DNA of 64,000 nt from Exobacillus caeni (GCF_005747095.1 NZ_SWLG01000009.1:1-64000), one strand, 5' to 3'. Counted from the first letter of the stretch, positions 34,348 to 43,817 are shown. A program made the numbers and translations. The notes: a model not told the origin generated them from the sequence alone.

Positions 34348-34495
34348 GGGAAACTCTTCGATTGAGGAGCTAGGCGAAGACAGAGGGAGAGCTGTTTTTT
34401 ATGGTGCAACTTACACCCGGATAAAATATTCACCGTAAGCATTTAAATATAATGCAACTCATCCAATATATACGCCTGGAAATCCGGGGTTTGGA

Positions 34496-34690
34496 ATTAT
34501 AGGTCATTGAATCCTCTATTTGCGAAAAAAAACTACTTTTCAAAAAAATGAGGTCATCTATTCCACTATTTGCTTAAAACCAGACCAAAATCAACGTTTT
34601 CTCGGTAAATAACGGCACCAGTGACCTATAATTGTTAAAAAATCTCTCTTTGTCACAAATAGCGGATCTAGTGACCTCAAATAATGATGG
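34496..34690 (+). repeat. four-module intergenic repeat, copy 3, with coordinated base changes
   Basis: The modules have the same order and spacing as at 23229, but every GGACA is GGTCA and every TGTCC is TGACC, so the A-B' (TATAGGTCA/TGACCTATA) and B-C (GAGGTCA/TGACCTC) pairings are kept. The adjacent bases 34699-34775 resemble the last part of the GC-rich repeat. The 570-base gap before the DedA gene holds no other visible gene. Confidence 0.8.
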
Positions 34691-34698
34691 TAATGCCC

Positions 34699-34775
34699 TT
34701 TGCGACGAGTAGGCTATCCACCCGCCCAGCGGAAAGCGAGCATCTTGAAGCGGAAATCCACCATTCCTTGGTTTA
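34699..34775 (+). repeat. GC-rich intergenic repeat (family G), 3' fragment
   Basis: CCACCCGCCCAGCGGAAAGC, then GAGCATCTTGAAGCGGAAATC, matches the last part of the copies at 14120-14280 and 29206-29345. The first part is absent and is replaced by the four-module repeat, as in the reversed locus at 7510-7915. Confidence 0.65.
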
Positions 34776-34919
34776 AAAAACAATAGAGTTTGCAAAAACA
34801 GTCTAAGATTTTAACCACTATCTTTGTAAATATTCTTGAACCTTTTGATTGTTTCATACGTCTTTAAAGTGTGTTGGTTAAATTCGGTTAGATGGATATG
34901 CGAATGGAGTTGGTATGAA

Positions 34920-35528
34920 GTGGAGATTGAATCGGTAATACGTGCGGTGGAGGGATATGGTTATCTTGGAATATTTCTTAGTTTATGTTTCGGCTTGATC
35001 GGTTTGCCCGTGCCGAATGAGATATTTGTGATGGCGGTGGGGTTTGCTGCATCTTCTGATTTCCTTTACACGTTTCCAGCCTTTTTGGTCACGCTTGGCG
35101 GGATCTTATTCGCTCTGACATTAAGCTATGCGGCTGGAAAATATATTGGACTACCTATCCTAACTTATCTGGAGCAAAAAGAGGCCTTTCGAAAACCGCT
35201 GGCTAAGGCCACCAGCATGATAAGCCGTTACCAGGAGAGGGCACTTTTTATCAGTTATTTCTTTCCGGTAATCCGGTACCTTGTTCCTTTTTTAGCGGGA
35301 ATGGGAAGAATGGGTTTTTCCCGGTTTGCCATTCGTGCCTATAGTTCGGCAATCGTATGGGTTTTACTGTTCTTTAACTTCGGTTTCTGGGCAGGTTTGT
35401 CGCATAAGCAGCTGCCTGGCAATGTAACTGTCGTTTTATTTCTTGCAACAGGGGGTTTACTGCTGGTTACTTTGTTTTTAAAATTAAGGACAGGTCTAAA
35501 ACAGAAAAATAAAGCCCGTCATCCATAA
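34920..35528 (+). CDS. DedA-family membrane protein
   Basis: About 202 residues with five or six hydrophobic segments. The GYLGIFLSLCFGLIGLPVPNE start, the FFPVIRYLVPFLAGMGRM motif with conserved Arg and Gly, and the end helix LLLVTLFLKLRTG match DedA proteins, which act as lipid scramblases or flippases and help keep membrane potential. The start is uncertain: GTG 34920 has GGAG ten bases upstream and begins the conserved part; the frame is open 28 codons further up. Convergent with DUF429. Confidence 0.78.
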   Translation: MEIESVIRAVEGYGYLGIFLSLCFGLIGLPVPNEIFVMAVGFAASSDFLYTFPAFLVTLGGILFALTLSYAAGKYIGLPILTYLEQKEAFRKPLAKATSMISRYQERALFISYFFPVIRYLVPFLAGMGRMGFSRFAIRAYSSAIVWVLLFFNFGFWAGLSHKQLPGNVTVVLFLATGGLLLVTLFLKLRTGLKQKNKARHP

Positions 35529-35539
35529 GAAGAAATTTT

Positions 35540-36187
35540 TCAACAGCTGTAATCAAAAGGATGCTGTGGCGGCTCTGCTTTTTCACACCATATCGACTCT
35601 TTATGGAACCATTTCCATGCAGCGAACGCAGCCGCACAGGAATCGATTTTATGAGTGGAACGGAACATATCCCCCGGTATCCCGGTGACCTTTTGCTCTT
35701 CAAACCATTGCTTGAGTTTCTTCATTCTTTCCGGCTCTTTTTTATAACGTAAAACGGTCTCAATGTCTTCGTTCCGCAAGCCGATCGCTGCCCCTGGATG
35801 CACTTCCACGATTGAAACATTGTTTTTAGCATCTAAAAGACCAATTCCCCTCGAGATGGCAATCCCTCTTAACGTTAAATAAACCATCCTTGTTGTAGTG
35901 GGAGTCATAATGGAACCGCTTTTCATTCCTTTTTCGATAATCTCTCTCCGCAATGAACGGTCGCCTGGCCTGTCACCGCCTCCATCATTATAGGAAAGCG
36001 GTGCGTCGATCCCGATAACAAGAGGTGATGTTTCTGCTTCTTCTTCCACAATTTGATAAATTTCTCTATCCCCAATCCCGCTCACATTCTTTTTGAAAAA
36101 CAGCTTGTTTCCTTTTTCTTCAAAAATGGACAGAGACGTATCCGCTTTGTTAGATGGGCCCGCTAAATCGATTCCGATTACTTTCAT
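35540..36187 (-). CDS. DUF429 domain protein (RNase H-like fold)
   Basis: About 215 residues starting MKVIGIDLAGPSNKADTSL, with an Asp in the first strand as in RNase H-like enzymes, and IGIDAPLSYNDGG with a second acidic motif. The VEVHPGAAIGLRNEDI segment and the C-terminal SCAAAFAAWKWFH are typical of DUF429. A nuclease role is predicted for the family but not proven. The start at 36187 follows AAAGGAGC. The divergent ArAE gene starts 53 bases away. Confidence 0.8.
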   Translation of the reverse strand: MKVIGIDLAGPSNKADTSLSIFEEKGNKLFFKKNVSGIGDREIYQIVEEEAETSPLVIGIDAPLSYNDGGGDRPGDRSLRREIIEKGMKSGSIMTPTTTRMVYLTLRGIAISRGIGLLDAKNNVSIVEVHPGAAIGLRNEDIETVLRYKKEPERMKKLKQWFEEQKVTGIPGDMFRSTHKIDSCAAAFAAWKWFHKESIWCEKAEPPQHPFDYSC

Positions 36188-36239
36188 ATCAAAAGCTCCT
36201 TTAAGCATCGTTATAAACATATTATAATAAGGGTAGCAT

Positions 36240-37334
36240 ATGTTTGTTAGGATGATCACAATGACCACACTAAGACGAAAAGTGTTTAAATTTGTAGGCG
36301 GACGGATTCTTAAAACAGGACTAGCAGCTTTTATTACGGCATGGATCTGCGCCATCCTCGATTGGCCAGCTCTATTTGCTGTGATGACCGCAATCGTAAC
36401 GATCGAGCCGACTGCTGCGGATTCCATTAAAAAAGGGATAATACGTTTTCCTGCTGCAGCAATTGGAGCAGGCTTTGCGATGCTTTTTGAAGCCTTTTTG
36501 CATCAAGAGCCTATCACCTATGCGCTTGCAGCCATGTTTACGTTGATCGCCTGCCACAGACTCCATTTGGACGCAGGGATGCTTGTTGCAACATTAACGG
36601 CAGTAGCAATGATTCCCGGAACTGAGGCACACTTTATGGAATCTTTCTTTATAAGACTCGGCACAACGATGACAGGAATCGTTGTGTCGACGGCAGTCAA
36701 TTTCTTTATTCTGCCTCCGAAGTTTAATCCGATGATTACAGAGAGTGTCGACAGGTTGTATGAAACGGCAGGCAGTCTGGTGGCGGATGTTACTAATATT
36801 AATATGCATAAACAGAAGCAGGTAGTGGCATACCAGAGGTTGAGCAAGTCACTCGAACGGACTTACCAGCTGATCAATTATCAGCGGGAAGAGTGGAAAT
36901 ACCGCAGACATAGCATCAATGAAATTAGAAGCTTTAATATGCTGTTAAAGAAGCTCGAGTACCTGCAGAAAATTCTCTATCATATTGGGAATTTGATCCA
37001 CAGGGCGAAAGATGAAGAACCTTTAACAGATAAAGAGAAGGAACTTATTCAAAAAACCGGGCTTTCACTTTCGGCGGTGTTCCGGGATCCGCTTCACCAG
37101 ATTCCGGCAGAACATTACGTGTTGATCGATGAATTGGATCATGTTTTCAGGCGCTTGAATCAACAGCAGATCGAGCGGGAGTCCAAGAGATACCATCACC
37201 ATTTTTCTGCCAAAGTCGTCCTTGTATATGAACTGCTTGCCTTGCATGACGTCCTGGAAGACCTCGACCACCTTTGTGACCGTGAACTGAAGGCTGAGCA
37301 GCTCTCACCAAAGGAGGAACCGCTCCATGAATAA
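36240..37334 (+). CDS. aromatic acid exporter family protein (ArAE_1 type)
   Basis: 364 residues. The first 140 residues hold about five hydrophobic segments with ILKTGLAAFITAWICAILDWPALFAVMTAIVTIEPTAADS, the signature of the FUSC/ArAE family. The C-terminal 200 residues are soluble and helical (coiled-coil-prone), as in B. subtilis YqjA-like proteins. It may export organic anions; the substrate is unknown. Several Met codons compete for the start (36240, 36252, 36261); the first has AAGGG upstream. It overlaps the SLAP gene by eight bases. Confidence 0.78.
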   Translation: MFVRMITMTTLRRKVFKFVGGRILKTGLAAFITAWICAILDWPALFAVMTAIVTIEPTAADSIKKGIIRFPAAAIGAGFAMLFEAFLHQEPITYALAAMFTLIACHRLHLDAGMLVATLTAVAMIPGTEAHFMESFFIRLGTTMTGIVVSTAVNFFILPPKFNPMITESVDRLYETAGSLVADVTNINMHKQKQVVAYQRLSKSLERTYQLINYQREEWKYRRHSINEIRSFNMLLKKLEYLQKILYHIGNLIHRAKDEEPLTDKEKELIQKTGLSLSAVFRDPLHQIPAEHYVLIDELDHVFRRLNQQQIERESKRYHHHFSAKVVLVYELLALHDVLEDLDHLCDRELKAEQLSPKEEPLHE

Positions 37335-37737
37335 CGATTTAGTGTTTGAGCCTGCATGGGAACGCACATTATCGGACAGGGATCGGAAACTAATACAGAA
37401 GCTTCACAGAACAACAACCTTAAGACATGACCAGGTCTCTTTTCATAATCTTAGGGCAGCAGTGAATTATAAAGGAGATTTGCTCGCAACTGTTTTAGTC
37501 CAAAATACAACGGGCAAAGAAGTTAGCTTTCCTGATACAAAACTTGTCTATACAGAATCGGGAGTAAGCGTGGCTGAATGGAAGTTTTCTATCTCGTCTT
37601 TAACCATTCCTGCTTACAGCAGCATGCCATGGACATTTATCTTTCCAAGTGGCTCTCTCGTTCATCCTCCCGAGATAAAAAATTGGAACGTCGCGAATTT
37701 ACAGGAAGAAGATACAACACAGGCAGATAGAACATGA
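37327..37737 (+). CDS. SLAP domain-containing protein
   Basis: 136 residues. LVFEPAWERTLSDRDRKLI at the start, and FPDTKLVYTESGVSVAEWKFSI with SSMPWTFIFPSGSL later, are typical of SLAP (SlpA-associated) domain proteins of bacilli. It has no signal peptide. Members of the family are linked to accessory secretion, but their role is unclear. GGAGG lies within the end of the upstream ArAE gene, so translation is probably coupled. Confidence 0.75.
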   Translation: MNNDLVFEPAWERTLSDRDRKLIQKLHRTTTLRHDQVSFHNLRAAVNYKGDLLATVLVQNTTGKEVSFPDTKLVYTESGVSVAEWKFSISSLTIPAYSSMPWTFIFPSGSLVHPPEIKNWNVANLQEEDTTQADRT

Positions 37738-37821
37738 AAAAGGAACTGGAAAAAATTCCACGTCTCGTTATTGGCTGATAATTTGACCAATTTTGTTTAA
37801 TATATGATAAACTAGAATTGT

Positions 37822-37836
37822 GAAAACATTGTTACA
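37822..37836. promoter_or_regulatory. 15-base motif shared with the dctB-dctS gap
   Basis: GAAAACATTGTTACA lies 24 bases before the TAXI receptor start, just after a likely promoter (TTGACC near 37783 with an AT-rich -10 region). One base differs from the copy at 10380. Confidence 0.4.
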
Positions 37837-37859
37837 TTATTTGTAAAAGGGGGATAAGT

Positions 37860-38852
37860 ATGCGTAAAAAAGGTTTTCTAGCATTAATTCTTATGTTAGC
37901 GGTTTCAATGGTTCTTGCTGCATGCGGAGGCAATAACGGAGGAGGCAACGATGGCGGGGGCGACTCTGCTGGCGGAAATGGCTCTCCGGATCAATTAAGC
38001 CTTTTAACCGGGGGAACTGGTGGAACTTATTTTCCACTTGGTGGAGAAATTGCGACAATCATTAAAGATGAGACAGGCATTGAAGCAAATGCGCAATCTT
38101 CAGGAGCTTCTGTAGAAAATATGCAAACGCTTAAAGATGGAGATGCTGACCTTGCGTTTACCCAGACAGACATCGCAAGCTATGCGACTGAAGGAAAACT
38201 TATGTTTGAAGATGCCAAGGTCGACAACGTTCAGGCGATAGGCACGCTCTATCCTGAAACGATTCAAATCGTAGCATTAAAGGACAGCGGTATCAATTCA
38301 GTTGAAGACTTGAAAGGGAAAAAGGTCTCTGTGGGAGCTCCGGGAAGCGGAACTTATGCAAACGCTGAACAGGTCCTTGAAATACATGGCATTTCCATGG
38401 ATGATATCGAAGCACAGCACCTTGCGTTCGATGAATCGACTGAAGGAATTCAAGATGGAAATATCGATGCTGCTTTCATTACTTCCGGAACTCCAACAGG
38501 TTCAGTTGAGGCATTATCTGCAACTAAAGCTGTAAAGATCATTCCGATTGAAGAAAGCAAAGCAGAAGAACTACAGGAAAAGTATCCTTACTATGCGAAA
38601 GATGTTGTTAAAAGCGGAACGTATAAGCTTGAAGAGGATGTGCCAACTGTAGCAGTTCTTGCTATGCTGGTTGTAAGAGCGGACCTTGATGAAGATTATG
38701 TATACGATATCACAAAAGCCATCTTCGAAAACACCGATAAGATCACCCATGCAAAAGGAGAGATGATCACAGCGGAATCAGCGCTTGACGGTGTTGGCAT
38801 CGACCTTCATCCTGGTGCGGAGAAATACTTTAAGGAAAAAGGCTTGAAATAA
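37860..38852 (+). CDS. TAXI-family TRAP transporter receptor lipoprotein
   Basis: 330 residues. Lipobox LAAC (Cys22), a Gly/Asn-rich linker, then the TAXI core: LLTGGTGGTYFPLGGEIA, EANAQSSGASVENMQTLKDG, and the KGKKVSVGAPGSGTYANA segment. TAXI receptors feed fused TRAP permeases and often bind glutamate-like or other organic acids; the ligand is unknown here. GGGGGATAAGT precedes the ATG. A long hairpin separates it from the DUF1850 and permease genes, so the receptor can be made in excess. Confidence 0.9.
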   Translation: MRKKGFLALILMLAVSMVLAACGGNNGGGNDGGGDSAGGNGSPDQLSLLTGGTGGTYFPLGGEIATIIKDETGIEANAQSSGASVENMQTLKDGDADLAFTQTDIASYATEGKLMFEDAKVDNVQAIGTLYPETIQIVALKDSGINSVEDLKGKKVSVGAPGSGTYANAEQVLEIHGISMDDIEAQHLAFDESTEGIQDGNIDAAFITSGTPTGSVEALSATKAVKIIPIEESKAEELQEKYPYYAKDVVKSGTYKLEEDVPTVAVLAMLVVRADLDEDYVYDITKAIFENTDKITHAKGEMITAESALDGVGIDLHPGAEKYFKEKGLK

Positions 38853-38880
38853 TAAGTTAGATTAAAGGAGTTGCCAACAG

Positions 38881-38998
38881 CAGAGGCTGACTAATCAAAA
38901 GGTTTTGCCCCTCCGCAGCACTTGAAGCAGCGAAAAAGAAAACGGCTGTAAATGTGCCCTGACAGGAGACGGCCTTACCTTATGAGTCAGCCTCTCTG
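38881..38998 (+). repeat. long hairpin with GGCTGACT ends between receptor and permease genes
   Basis: CAGAGGCTGACT (38881-38892) pairs with AGTCAGCCTCTcTG (38985-38998). The interior has smaller palindromes (GCAGCACTTGAAGCAGC region, GGCTGTAAATGTGCCC). No long T run follows, so it may only slow or protect mRNA rather than terminate. The ends match the hairpins at 17810 and 61705. Confidence 0.6.
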
Positions 38999-39006
38999 TG
39001 TTATCT

Positions 39007-39540
39007 ATGAGACATCCCAGTAAATTACTGTCTAAGAAAAACTTTGTTGTTTTGCTGCTGTTACTCGTGCTTGTAATAACCCTGTTTGTTCCTATCCGTT
39101 CTGTAGTAGCAGTGGAATTTGAAAACACGGGGAAGCTGGTTGCATATTATCCGGCATCCTCTCCTCAGAAATTTGCTATTCGCTATACCCATTCCGTCCA
39201 TAAAACGCCAGTACTTGAATCGTATCGCCTGGCGAAAAACAATGACATTGTCCAGTATGAATTAACGTATGAGAATTTTGCGATAGGAATGCCTTCTAAC
39301 GCAGAGGAAGGGGAGAGGTTTGTCCAGAGAGATGGAAAATACATCATCGAAAACATGGACAGGGCTTTTCCGTTTATTGATGTACGTGTCGGACAGGTGG
39401 TAGCGAATCATACCCTTATCATAGAGGGGAAAGAAGTACCTTTTCACACCTTTACGAAACCCGGCTCATGGGTAAGATTAAAGGCAAAAAAGATAAGCCT
39501 GTGGCAGGCCTGGAAAGGAGTAAATATCCTTGACCGATAA
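39007..39540 (+). CDS. DUF1850 domain protein of a TAXI-TRAP operon
   Basis: About 177 residues: an N-terminal signal/anchor helix (FVVLLLLLVLVITLFVPI) and an extracytoplasmic domain with FAIRYTHSVHKTPVLESYRL, the DUF1850 hallmark. The protein regularly accompanies TAXI-type TRAP transporters and is thought to help them, by unknown means. No good ribosome site lies before the ATG at 39007 or the GTG at 38998. The 3' end overlaps the permease gene by 11 bases, which shows translational coupling. Confidence 0.78.
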   Translation: MRHPSKLLSKKNFVVLLLLLVLVITLFVPIRSVVAVEFENTGKLVAYYPASSPQKFAIRYTHSVHKTPVLESYRLAKNNDIVQYELTYENFAIGMPSNAEEGERFVQRDGKYIIENMDRAFPFIDVRVGQVVANHTLIIEGKEVPFHTFTKPGSWVRLKAKKISLWQAWKGVNILDR

Positions 39541-41506
39541 AAATCAGGAAAATAACCAAATGACCGAAAAAGAAACACAGGAACTGATGGCCAAGTATGA
39601 CCCTGAAGCAGGGCATCGGCAGCTGACCGGGATTCTTGGCTGGGTTGCCATGATCGGTCTTGTCAGCTTTTCATTGTTTCAGCTTTACACCGCAATTTTT
39701 GGCGTATTCACCGCACAGATACAGCGCTCTATCCATCTGGGTTTCGCCCTGGGGTTAATCTTTTTATTGTTTCCTGCTTCGAAAAAAAGGAGAACAGGAA
39801 AAAAAGGGCGTTTTCAAATCGCCTGGTATGATGGATTGCTGGCTTTGCTCGGCGTCTACGTCGGCTCATACTGGCCGATGAATATCGATGAACTGGTAAT
39901 GAGAGTCGGACGGTTGAACATGCTTGATTTAACCGTAGGATTTATCGCGATACTCCTTGTTTTAGAGGCTACAAGGAGAGTTGTCGGCTTGCCGATCACC
40001 ATTATCGCTACTTTGTTTCTTGCCTATGCTTACGCGGGTCCTTATATGCCGGGATTTCTTGAGCATAGAGGGCTTAGCCTTGACCGTATTATCCGGTCAA
40101 TGTTTTTTACGACAGAAGGTATCCTCGGTACACCACTAGCCGTTTCGGCGACCTTTATCTTCCTGTTCCTCTTATTCGGGGCATTCCTGGTGAAAACCGG
40201 GGTAGGGCAATATTTTAACGACCTTGCCCTCGTTATTGCCGGACGCCGTATCGGGGGACCTGCAAAGGTAGCGATTTTCTCCAGTGCCCTGCAGGGAACA
40301 ATCAGCGGAAGTTCGGTTGCAAACGTAGTAACTTCAGGTTCTTTTACGATTCCGATGATGAAAAGGCTTGGGTATCGTAAAGAATTCGCTGGAGGAGTAG
40401 AAGCAGCAGCTTCAACAGGCGGCCAGCTCATGCCCCCTATCATGGGAGCAGCAGCCTTTTTGATGGTCGAGTTTATCGGTGGCATTTCCTATTGGGAAAT
40501 CGCAAAAGCTGCCGCAATTCCGGCGATTCTATATTTTACGGGAATCTGGATCATGACCCACTTTGAAGCAAAACGGATCGGCTTAAGAGGAATGACAAAA
40601 GAAGAGATGCCTGACAAAAAAGAAGTATTGTCCAAAATCTATTTGCTTCTTCCGATTGTGGCGGTTATTTTCTTCTTAATGTCCGGTACGAGTGTAACCC
40701 GAGCAGCACTTTATGCGATTCTTACCACAATCCTTGTCGGGGCCGTCAGGAAAGAAACAAGGATGGGCGTCCGAGATATTATTGATGCCCTTGCCAACGG
40801 GGCACGAACCGCCCTTGGCGTTGCAGCGGCAACTGCAGCTGCGGGTATGATTGTAGGTGTAGTAACTCTGACCGGATTAGGGCTGAAATTCGCGAACGGG
40901 CTTGTTGATATGTCAGGAGGAATCCTGCTGTTAACACTTTTCTTTACGATGATTGCGTCATTGATCCTCGGGATGGGTTCACCGACAACGGCAAACTATG
41001 TCATCACGTCAACGATTGCGGCTCCTGCGCTTATTTTGCTTGAAGTGCCGGAATTGTCCGCCCATATGTTTGTTTTTTATTTCGGAATCGTCGCTGACAT
41101 CACGCCGCCGGTTTGTCTTGCCGCATTTGCTGCAGCAGGCGTATCGGGAGGAGAACCGATACGAACGGGAATACAATCGGCAAGACTCGCGATTGCGGCC
41201 TTTATCATCCCGTATATATTCGTCCTGTCACCTGAACTTCTCATGATCGACACGACATGGACTGGAATTGCACTTGTTGTATTAACATCGCTTGCCGGCA
41301 TGATCAGTATCGGGGCTGGGATGATCGGTTTCTGGATGAGAAAAATTAATCCTGTTGAGCGAGTTCTTGCGGTTGCTGCCGGTTTATTGCTTATTTATCC
41401 GGAGGGCTTCTCAGATACAGCAGGCCTTATATTGTTTATTGCTCTATTTGCAATACAAATGTTCTGGAAAAAAGACAGCGGAGACCATCAGCCGCTTAAT
41501 GCGTAA
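39530..41506 (+). CDS. TRAP transporter permease, fused DctQM type (TAXI)
   Basis: 658 residues with about 16-18 hydrophobic segments. The N-terminal quarter corresponds to the small DctQ-like part; the remainder to DctM. Family motifs include LKTGVGQYFNDLAL-like and SGSSVANVVTSGSFTIPMMKRLG, GGQLMPPIMGAAAFLMVEF, and GMGSPTTANYVITSTIAAPAL. It imports an organic acid with the TAXI receptor using an ion gradient. The start is TTG 39530 with AAAGGAG about nine bases upstream. A terminator follows at 41513. Confidence 0.9.
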   Translation: MTDKNQENNQMTEKETQELMAKYDPEAGHRQLTGILGWVAMIGLVSFSLFQLYTAIFGVFTAQIQRSIHLGFALGLIFLLFPASKKRRTGKKGRFQIAWYDGLLALLGVYVGSYWPMNIDELVMRVGRLNMLDLTVGFIAILLVLEATRRVVGLPITIIATLFLAYAYAGPYMPGFLEHRGLSLDRIIRSMFFTTEGILGTPLAVSATFIFLFLLFGAFLVKTGVGQYFNDLALVIAGRRIGGPAKVAIFSSALQGTISGSSVANVVTSGSFTIPMMKRLGYRKEFAGGVEAAASTGGQLMPPIMGAAAFLMVEFIGGISYWEIAKAAAIPAILYFTGIWIMTHFEAKRIGLRGMTKEEMPDKKEVLSKIYLLLPIVAVIFFLMSGTSVTRAALYAILTTILVGAVRKETRMGVRDIIDALANGARTALGVAAATAAAGMIVGVVTLTGLGLKFANGLVDMSGGILLLTLFFTMIASLILGMGSPTTANYVITSTIAAPALILLEVPELSAHMFVFYFGIVADITPPVCLAAFAAAGVSGGEPIRTGIQSARLAIAAFIIPYIFVLSPELLMIDTTWTGIALVVLTSLAGMISIGAGMIGFWMRKINPVERVLAVAAGLLLIYPEGFSDTAGLILFIALFAIQMFWKKDSGDHQPLNA

Positions 41507-41512
41507 AACATA

Positions 41513-41553
41513 CAAAAGCCACTATCTTCCAACGAAGATAATGGCTTTTTATT
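41513..41553 (+). terminator. terminator after the TAXI-TRAP operon
   Basis: AAAAGCCACTATCTTC pairs with GAAGATAATGGCTTTT around CAAC-type loop bases, followed by TATTT. Confidence 0.8.
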
Positions 41554-41697
41554 TCCACAATTTTGCGATACGATTATAATAGATACATAAAAGGAATTAA
41601 TAGAGAGAAAAGCTGATTTTTCTCGAATAATATGGTAGTTTTTAATGCAAAACTCTGGTAAATCACTGTTTTATTTTTTAAAGTTATAATTGGAACC

Positions 41698-41810
41698 ACG
41701 AAGCAAAGCATCTTTGCTCTCCCGACTCTTTGTATTTAAGGATTTGTCGTGCTCGCATATAAAAAGCCTTGAACACAGTAGAGTCGACAGGAGAACAAGA
41801 TGGCTACATC
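41698..41810 (-). repeat. long-hairpin repeat (family H), copy 3 (reverse orientation)
   Basis: Read on the minus strand it has TATATGCGAGCACGAC in the loop and GGGAGAGCAAAGATG plus TTTGCTTCGTGGT as the 3' flank, as in copies at 29011 and 45585. The arms (41724-41741 with 41767-41785) pair imperfectly and have no sequence in common with those of the other copies. It fills most of the 348-base gap before fumC. Confidence 0.65.
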
Positions 41811-41854
41811 AATATCCAGTAGATTACAGAGCCGAAAATTAAAGGAGGATCCTT

Positions 41855-43243
41855 ATGGATTACAGAATTGAACGCGATACGATTGGAGAAATGAAAGTAC
41901 CAGCCGATAAAATGTGGGGAGCACAAACCCAGCGAAGCAAAGAGAACTTTGCAATCGGTACTGAAAAAATGCCTTTGGAAGTTGTTAAAGCGTTTGCAAT
42001 CCTAAAGAAAAGTGCTGCACTAGCGAATCAGAAGCTTGGCAAACTAAGCGATGAAAAAGCACATGCGATTGTACAGGCTGCAAATGAAGTGATCGAAGGA
42101 ACATTGGATGAGCATTTCCCGCTTGTTGTATGGCAAACAGGAAGCGGTACGCAGTCAAACATGAACATGAACGAAGTAATCGCTTACCGCTCTAACGAAA
42201 TCCTTAGTGAAAAAGGCGTTGAAGAGCGCGTACACCCTAACGATGATGTCAACATGTCTCAAAGCTCTAACGATACGTTTCCGACTGCATTGCATGTTGC
42301 AGCTGTACAGGCCGTTGAAGACAAATTATATCCTGCATTGATCGAGCTAAAAGAAACCCTTTACCAGAAGTCACAGGATTTTGAAGACATTATCAAAATC
42401 GGAAGAACACACTTGCAGGACGCTACTCCGCTAACACTTGGTCAGGAGATCAGCGGCTGGCACCGCATGCTCGTTAAATGTGAAAACATGCTTCTTGAAA
42501 GCGTGAAATACATGAAAGAGCTTGCGATCGGCGGCACTGCGGTAGGAACCGGCTTGAACGCACATCCGGATTTCGGTGACATGGTTGCTGAAGAGATCAG
42601 CAACATTACCGGCAAAACGTTCGTTTCTGCCCAAAATAAATTCCATGCGCTTACAAGCCATGATGAAGTAACACATGTTCACGGCACATTAAAGGCACTT
42701 GCTGCAGACCTTATGAAAATCGCTAACGATGTAAGATGGCTTGCAAGCGGCCCTCGTTCCGGTATCGGTGAAATTACAATTCCTGCTAATGAGCCTGGAA
42801 GCTCGATCATGCCAGGAAAAGTAAACCCAACCCAGAGCGAAGCATTAACGATGATCGCTGTTCAAGTTATGGGTAACGATGCGGCGATCGGCTTTGCAGC
42901 GAGCCAGGGTAACTTTGAGCTTAATGTTTTTAAGCCGGTCATCATCTATAACTTCCTTCAATCAGCCCGTTTGTTAGCAGATGGCATGCGTTCCTTCAAC
43001 GACAAATGTGCAGTCGGCATCGAGCCAAACGAAGAAGTTATCCAGGAGCATGTGAAGAACTCCCTGATGCTCGTTACAGCGCTCAACCCGCATATCGGTT
43101 ATGAAAACGCAGCGAAAATCGCAAAAACAGCCCACGCGGAAGGCACGACATTAAAAGAAGCAGCACTAAAAACAGGTCTTCTAACAGAAGAACAATTCGA
43201 CGAAATCGTACTCCCGGAAAGCATGATCGCACCAAAAGAATAA
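41855..43243 (+). CDS. fumC: class II fumarate hydratase
   Basis: 462 residues, full length. The signature [11 protein letters not shown] lies near residue 316, and the active-site segments [13 protein letters not shown] and [16 protein letters not shown] are present. It reversibly hydrates fumarate to L-malate in the TCA cycle. The gene stands alone, with AAGGAGGATCCTT before the ATG and a strong terminator behind. Its place just after the second dicarboxylate-type TRAP operon fits the C4-acid theme of the region, but co-transcription is unlikely given the 348-base gap and terminator. Confidence 0.95.
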   Translation: MDYRIERDTIGEMKVPADKMWGAQTQRSKENFAIGTEKMPLEVVKAFAILKKSAALANQKLGKLSDEKAHAIVQAANEVIEGTLDEHFPLVVWQTGSGTQSNMNMNEVIAYRSNEILSEKGVEERVHPNDDVNMSQSSNDTFPTALHVAAVQAVEDKLYPALIELKETLYQKSQDFEDIIKIGRTHLQDATPLTLGQEISGWHRMLVKCENMLLESVKYMKELAIGGTAVGTGLNAHPDFGDMVAEEISNITGKTFVSAQNKFHALTSHDEVTHVHGTLKALAADLMKIANDVRWLASGPRSGIGEITIPANEPGSSIMPGKVNPTQSEALTMIAVQVMGNDAAIGFAASQGNFELNVFKPVIIYNFLQSARLLADGMRSFNDKCAVGIEPNEEVIQEHVKNSLMLVTALNPHIGYENAAKIAKTAHAEGTTLKEAALKTGLLTEEQFDEIVLPESMIAPKE

Positions 43244-43254
43244 TACCATTACAT

Positions 43255-43287
43255 CAGGCGGGAACCACAGCGGTCCCGCCTGTTTTA
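43255..43287 (+). terminator. terminator after fumC
   Basis: CAGGCGGGA pairs with TCCCGCCTG, with CCACAGCGG in the loop region, followed by TTTT. Confidence 0.85.
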
Positions 43288-43294
43288 TAGCTTA

Positions 43295-43338
43295 GGGTCA
43301 GACCCCTATCCACAATGTGGATAAAGGGGTCTGACCCC
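43295..43338. repeat. near-perfect palindrome with GGGTCAGACCCC ends
   Basis: GGGTCAGACCCC at the left end and GGGGTCTGACCC at the right end are exact reverse complements; TCCACA/TGTGGA continues the stem. No T run follows. It belongs to a type of short palindromic repeat often seen between Bacillus genes. Confidence 0.65.
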
Positions 43339-43373
43339 ACTTAAACTGTGGGTAACTTGCAAACTGGAGGTAA

Positions 43374-43742
43374 ATGATGTTTCTAAAGCTTGAATGTGTT
43401 TCCATCCACACGAAAGATATTGAAAAGTCAGTTCGTTTTTATAAAGCGATGGGATTAAAAGAGAACTGGAAAATCGAAAGGGAGCGTGAGGGTGGTCAAA
43501 CCTGGACGTTGATCGGTTTAAAGTTTCCGGATGAAAAAAGTTCTGAGCTTGTTTTGAGCAATCACCCTGAGATTACATTTACAGAAGTGGAAATATTAGT
43601 TGAAGATGTAAGGTTAACTTATAAAAAGTTAAAAGAAAATCCTGAAGTGAAATGGATTAGGGAGCCGTTCCCAACAGAATCTGGCCATGCAGCTGTAATG
43701 GAAGCCCCGGATGAAAACGTGTTTGTACTGGTTGGAAAATAA
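43374..43742 (+). CDS. VOC-family protein (glyoxalase/bleomycin-resistance fold)
   Basis: 122 residues, one VOC domain built of two beta-alpha-beta-beta-beta units. LECVSIHTKDIEKSVRFYKAMGL begins the first unit, with a potential metal-ligand His, and the second ends AAVMEAPDENVFVLVGK. The family includes dioxygenases, isomerases and antibiotic-binding proteins; the role cannot be told. Two ATG codons in tandem follow GGAGG. A terminator follows at 43751. Confidence 0.78.
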   Translation: MMFLKLECVSIHTKDIEKSVRFYKAMGLKENWKIEREREGGQTWTLIGLKFPDEKSSELVLSNHPEITFTEVEILVEDVRLTYKKLKENPEVKWIREPFPTESGHAAVMEAPDENVFVLVGK

Positions 43743-43750
43743 GACAGCAT

Positions 43751-43779
43751 AAACCCCCATTCGATTTGAATGGGGGTTT
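43751..43779. terminator. terminator after the VOC gene
   Basis: AAACCCCCATTC pairs with GAATGGGGGTTT around GATTT-type loop bases; the 12-base stem serves both converging genes. Confidence 0.85.
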
Positions 43780-43817
43780 CCAGCTTAATAGGGGATATTA
43801 ACCAGGGAATTTATTAA

